Source of the DNA: Clostridia bacterium
GTDB lineage: Bacteria; Bacillota; Clostridia; DSM-8532
NCBI GenBank assembly: GCA_020047785.1
Contig: JAIFNI010000103.1
Coordinates: 1-44,628 of the forward strand
DNA length: 44,628 nt
Reading direction: 5' to 3'
Of this stretch, positions 42,683-44,628 are shown piece after piece (position 1 is the first letter of the stretch; the number at the start of each line of letters is the position of its first letter). Below the pieces are notes generated by a model that made no database searches, had not been told where the DNA came from, and worked only from the letters and a program-made list of their open reading frames with translations. The position numbers were made by a program, and so were the translations under genes.

Positions 42683-44628
42683 ATGAAAACGGCAATGGAA
42701 CGCAGATGGCTCGTCATCATTTTCACGGTGCTCATTGTCCTTTCCTTCCTTTTCATGTGGTGGATGAGTTTTTCGAGTTTCCGGGGCGGGTACCGGGAAA
42801 TCCGGAGCCAGTACTACGGCATCGTCGCGAAGCAGGTGTCGGGTGAACTCGAAACCTCCATCCGATACGGGAAAAGCCTCGATTCTTTCTACAATATCGG
42901 CAGCCTGTTCGACAAGGTGACAGGCATGCTGGGCAATCAGGTTGAGGCGGCCGTCATCCGTGAAAACGGAGCTGTCCTGTACGACTCGTTTGCCGGAAAG
43001 CCGGCAGAGGCGGATTATCGGCGGGTGATCGGCGAACCCGGTCTGGCAGCGCGGATTGCGGCTGTTCCGGAAGGGCAGGACCATTCCGTCCTGAAGCAGG
43101 GAGGTTTCAATCTGCTTGGACTTCCGATTCTGGACAAGACCGACAGCGTCATCGGACATTTCATCCTGATATACCGGGACAACACCAATGAAGAAGCGCT
43201 GATCACCCAGCGGGACAGCAGCCTGCTGGGCACGCTCGCGGTCATGCCGGTGCCGCTTGTGCTGCTCATCGTGCTGCAGTTCTTCTGGTCCCGCCGTGAG
43301 AAAAAACGGGTGACTGAATCTTCCGCCACAGAACCGGCTGCACGGGCTCATGCGTCCGAGGCCCTGTGGATGCGCATTCTGCCGGCCTTCATCGTCATGC
43401 TGGGCATCCTGCTGCAGAGTTTTGTCATGTACGGCCAGTTTCAACGCGTCTACAAGAGCACGATGACCGATGGCGCGCGGGGAATCCTGGAATACGTGGA
43501 GAACACGCTGGTGTCCGTGCACGAACGGGGTGTCGCTTATGAGAAGATGCAGGGATTGTCCGAGTATCTCACTTCCAAGGTCGAAAACACGCCGATCCTC
43601 TGGAACATCCGCATCAGCCGGACGATTGCCGATACCGATCAGGCACTGCTCCGCGGAAAGGAATGGACGCTTTCCAAAATGCTGGAGGGTGATGCCGGCG
43701 GTCAATCCGTCCAGATCGAGGTGGATGTTTCCGAGCAGTACATGCGTGACAAAATGACGGGCATGCTGCTGCTGTTTCTGGCAACGATGGCTGTCGCCGC
43801 CATCATCGTGTTCGAACTCACCGGTTTGCCGGACATGCTCCTGTTCCGCAGAAGTCCGGCGTTCCGTTCGGCAGGGGAGGAAGGTCTCCGCCGACTCGCA
43901 CCTGTGCTTCGGATGGGCGCATTTCTTTCCTTCATGGGTGTGTATGCCAGTTTTCCCTATTCGTCGGTCCTGCTGCGGCAATGGGGGAAGACCATTCCCG
44001 GCCTGTCCGTCGATGTCGTCGCTTCGCTTCCGATCACGGCGGAACTGCTGACCATCATGCTGTTCAGCCTCGTGCTGCCGGCCCTGCTGAAGCGGCGGAG
44101 CCTCCGCGGCGTGCTCCTTGTCTCCTTCCTGCTGCTGGCCGCCGGAAATGCGCTGTGCGCGTTCGTGACTGGTCCGTGGGGGCTCATCGCGCTGCGTGTC
44201 GTCTGCGGCATCGGATTTGCCGGAATGAAGCAGGTCACCAATTCAATCATCGCGCGCGGCAGTGACGGGGGTGAGCGAACCGGACAGCACATTGCAGCCA
44301 TGAATGCCGGACTTCTCGGCGGCATCATGTGCGGCGGTTCCCTTGGCGCCGTGGTGGCCAATTCGCTGGGCCTTTCATTTGCCTACGGGCTCACAGCCGT
44401 CATCCTGGTCGCACATGTTCTGCTGCTCCTGCGCGTGGTGCCATGGCATCGGCTGATGGCACCGGCTCCGGAACCGGAACATGAAAAGATAGTTCGGACG
44501 CGGGACGGAGCGGAAGAAAAAGTCATGACCGCGGATTCGGGCAAGAAATTCCGGAAGGATGCCGCTGGTCCTGCCGAGAGGAGCGACCTGGGGTCCGGCG
44601 TGAAAAAAGAGTCGAAAAAAAGGTTCCC
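42683..44628 (+). CDS. N-terminal extracytoplasmic sensor fused to MFS-type transporter domain (3'-truncated by window end)
   Basis: Open frame from ATG 42683 (SD ggagg) to window end without stop; SIRYGKSLDSFYNI sensor motif; multiple C-terminal TM helices incl. LIALRVVCGIGFAGMKQVTNSIIARG. Confidence 0.7.
   Translation, partial: MKTAMERRWLVIIFTVLIVLSFLFMWWMSFSSFRGGYREIRSQYYGIVAKQVSGELETSIRYGKSLDSFYNIGSLFDKVTGMLGNQVEAAVIRENGAVLYDSFAGKPAEADYRRVIGEPGLAARIAAVPEGQDHSVLKQGGFNLLGLPILDKTDSVIGHFILIYRDNTNEEALITQRDSSLLGTLAVMPVPLVLLIVLQFFWSRREKKRVTESSATEPAARAHASEALWMRILPAFIVMLGILLQSFVMYGQFQRVYKSTMTDGARGILEYVENTLVSVHERGVAYEKMQGLSEYLTSKVENTPILWNIRISRTIADTDQALLRGKEWTLSKMLEGDAGGQSVQIEVDVSEQYMRDKMTGMLLLFLATMAVAAIIVFELTGLPDMLLFRRSPAFRSAGEEGLRRLAPVLRMGAFLSFMGVYASFPYSSVLLRQWGKTIPGLSVDVVASLPITAELLTIMLFSLVLPALLKRRSLRGVLLVSFLLLAAGNALCAFVTGPWGLIALRVVCGIGFAGMKQVTNSIIARGSDGGERTGQHIAAMNAGLLGGIMCGGSLGAVVANSLGLSFAYGLTAVILVAHVLLLLRVVPWHRLMAPAPEPEHEKIVRTRDGAEEKVMTADSGKKFRKDAAGPAERSDLGSGVKKESKKRF

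Noticed and set aside
1-44628. tRNA, rRNA or transposase/integrase genes
   Set aside because: None recognised on either strand by eye; subtle ncRNAs cannot be excluded without covariance-model searches.

Overview
The window is dominated by one co-directional (+ strand) gene cluster encoding an extracellular contractile injection system (eCIS; Afp/PVC-like). It runs from about 2.99 kb to at least 39.3 kb. A GH78-like glycosidase lies upstream and a membrane/sensor/transport gene set lies downstream. Recognisable eCIS parts are: a DUF4157 (HELAH) putative cargo protein with a PLC-like HxxxDxxxxxH motif, a YbjN/secretion-chaperone-like protein, the AAA+ ATPase, sheath, tube, a small tail-assembly protein plus DUF6760-like ORF, a second tube-like protein, a 1533-aa low-complexity/collagen-like protein, a LysM-type protein, split gpD/gpV spike proteins, gp25, two gpJ-like baseplate proteins, gpI-like, an eCIS-conserved 601-aa protein, a Pvc16/DUF4255 terminator and a DUF4280 PAAR-like tip. 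Interleaved and downstream are signalling-type proteins: a degenerate kinase-like protein, a membrane HAMP plus degenerate nucleotide-cyclase-like protein, a membrane MORN-repeat protein, a TolC-like protein, a GNAT, a substrate-binding lipoprotein and a sensor-MFS fusion cut by the window edge. The strongest new observation is a near-textbook -1 programmed ribosomal frameshift signal joining the tail-assembly ORF (12755..13120) to the DUF6760-like ORF. It has an internal SD-like GAGGTG, a T_TTT_TTG heptamer, a 5-nt spacer and a 12-bp stem-loop. It is formally analogous to phage lambda G/GT but sits in an eCIS. Other signals are a cluster of three hairpins after the tube gene, a promoter/operator-like site before the structural operon, and a recurrent pattern of short tandem repeats (periods 13-38 bp) at or just past stop codons and in non-conserved protein segments. 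All calls are from reading the sequence; no database search was run.
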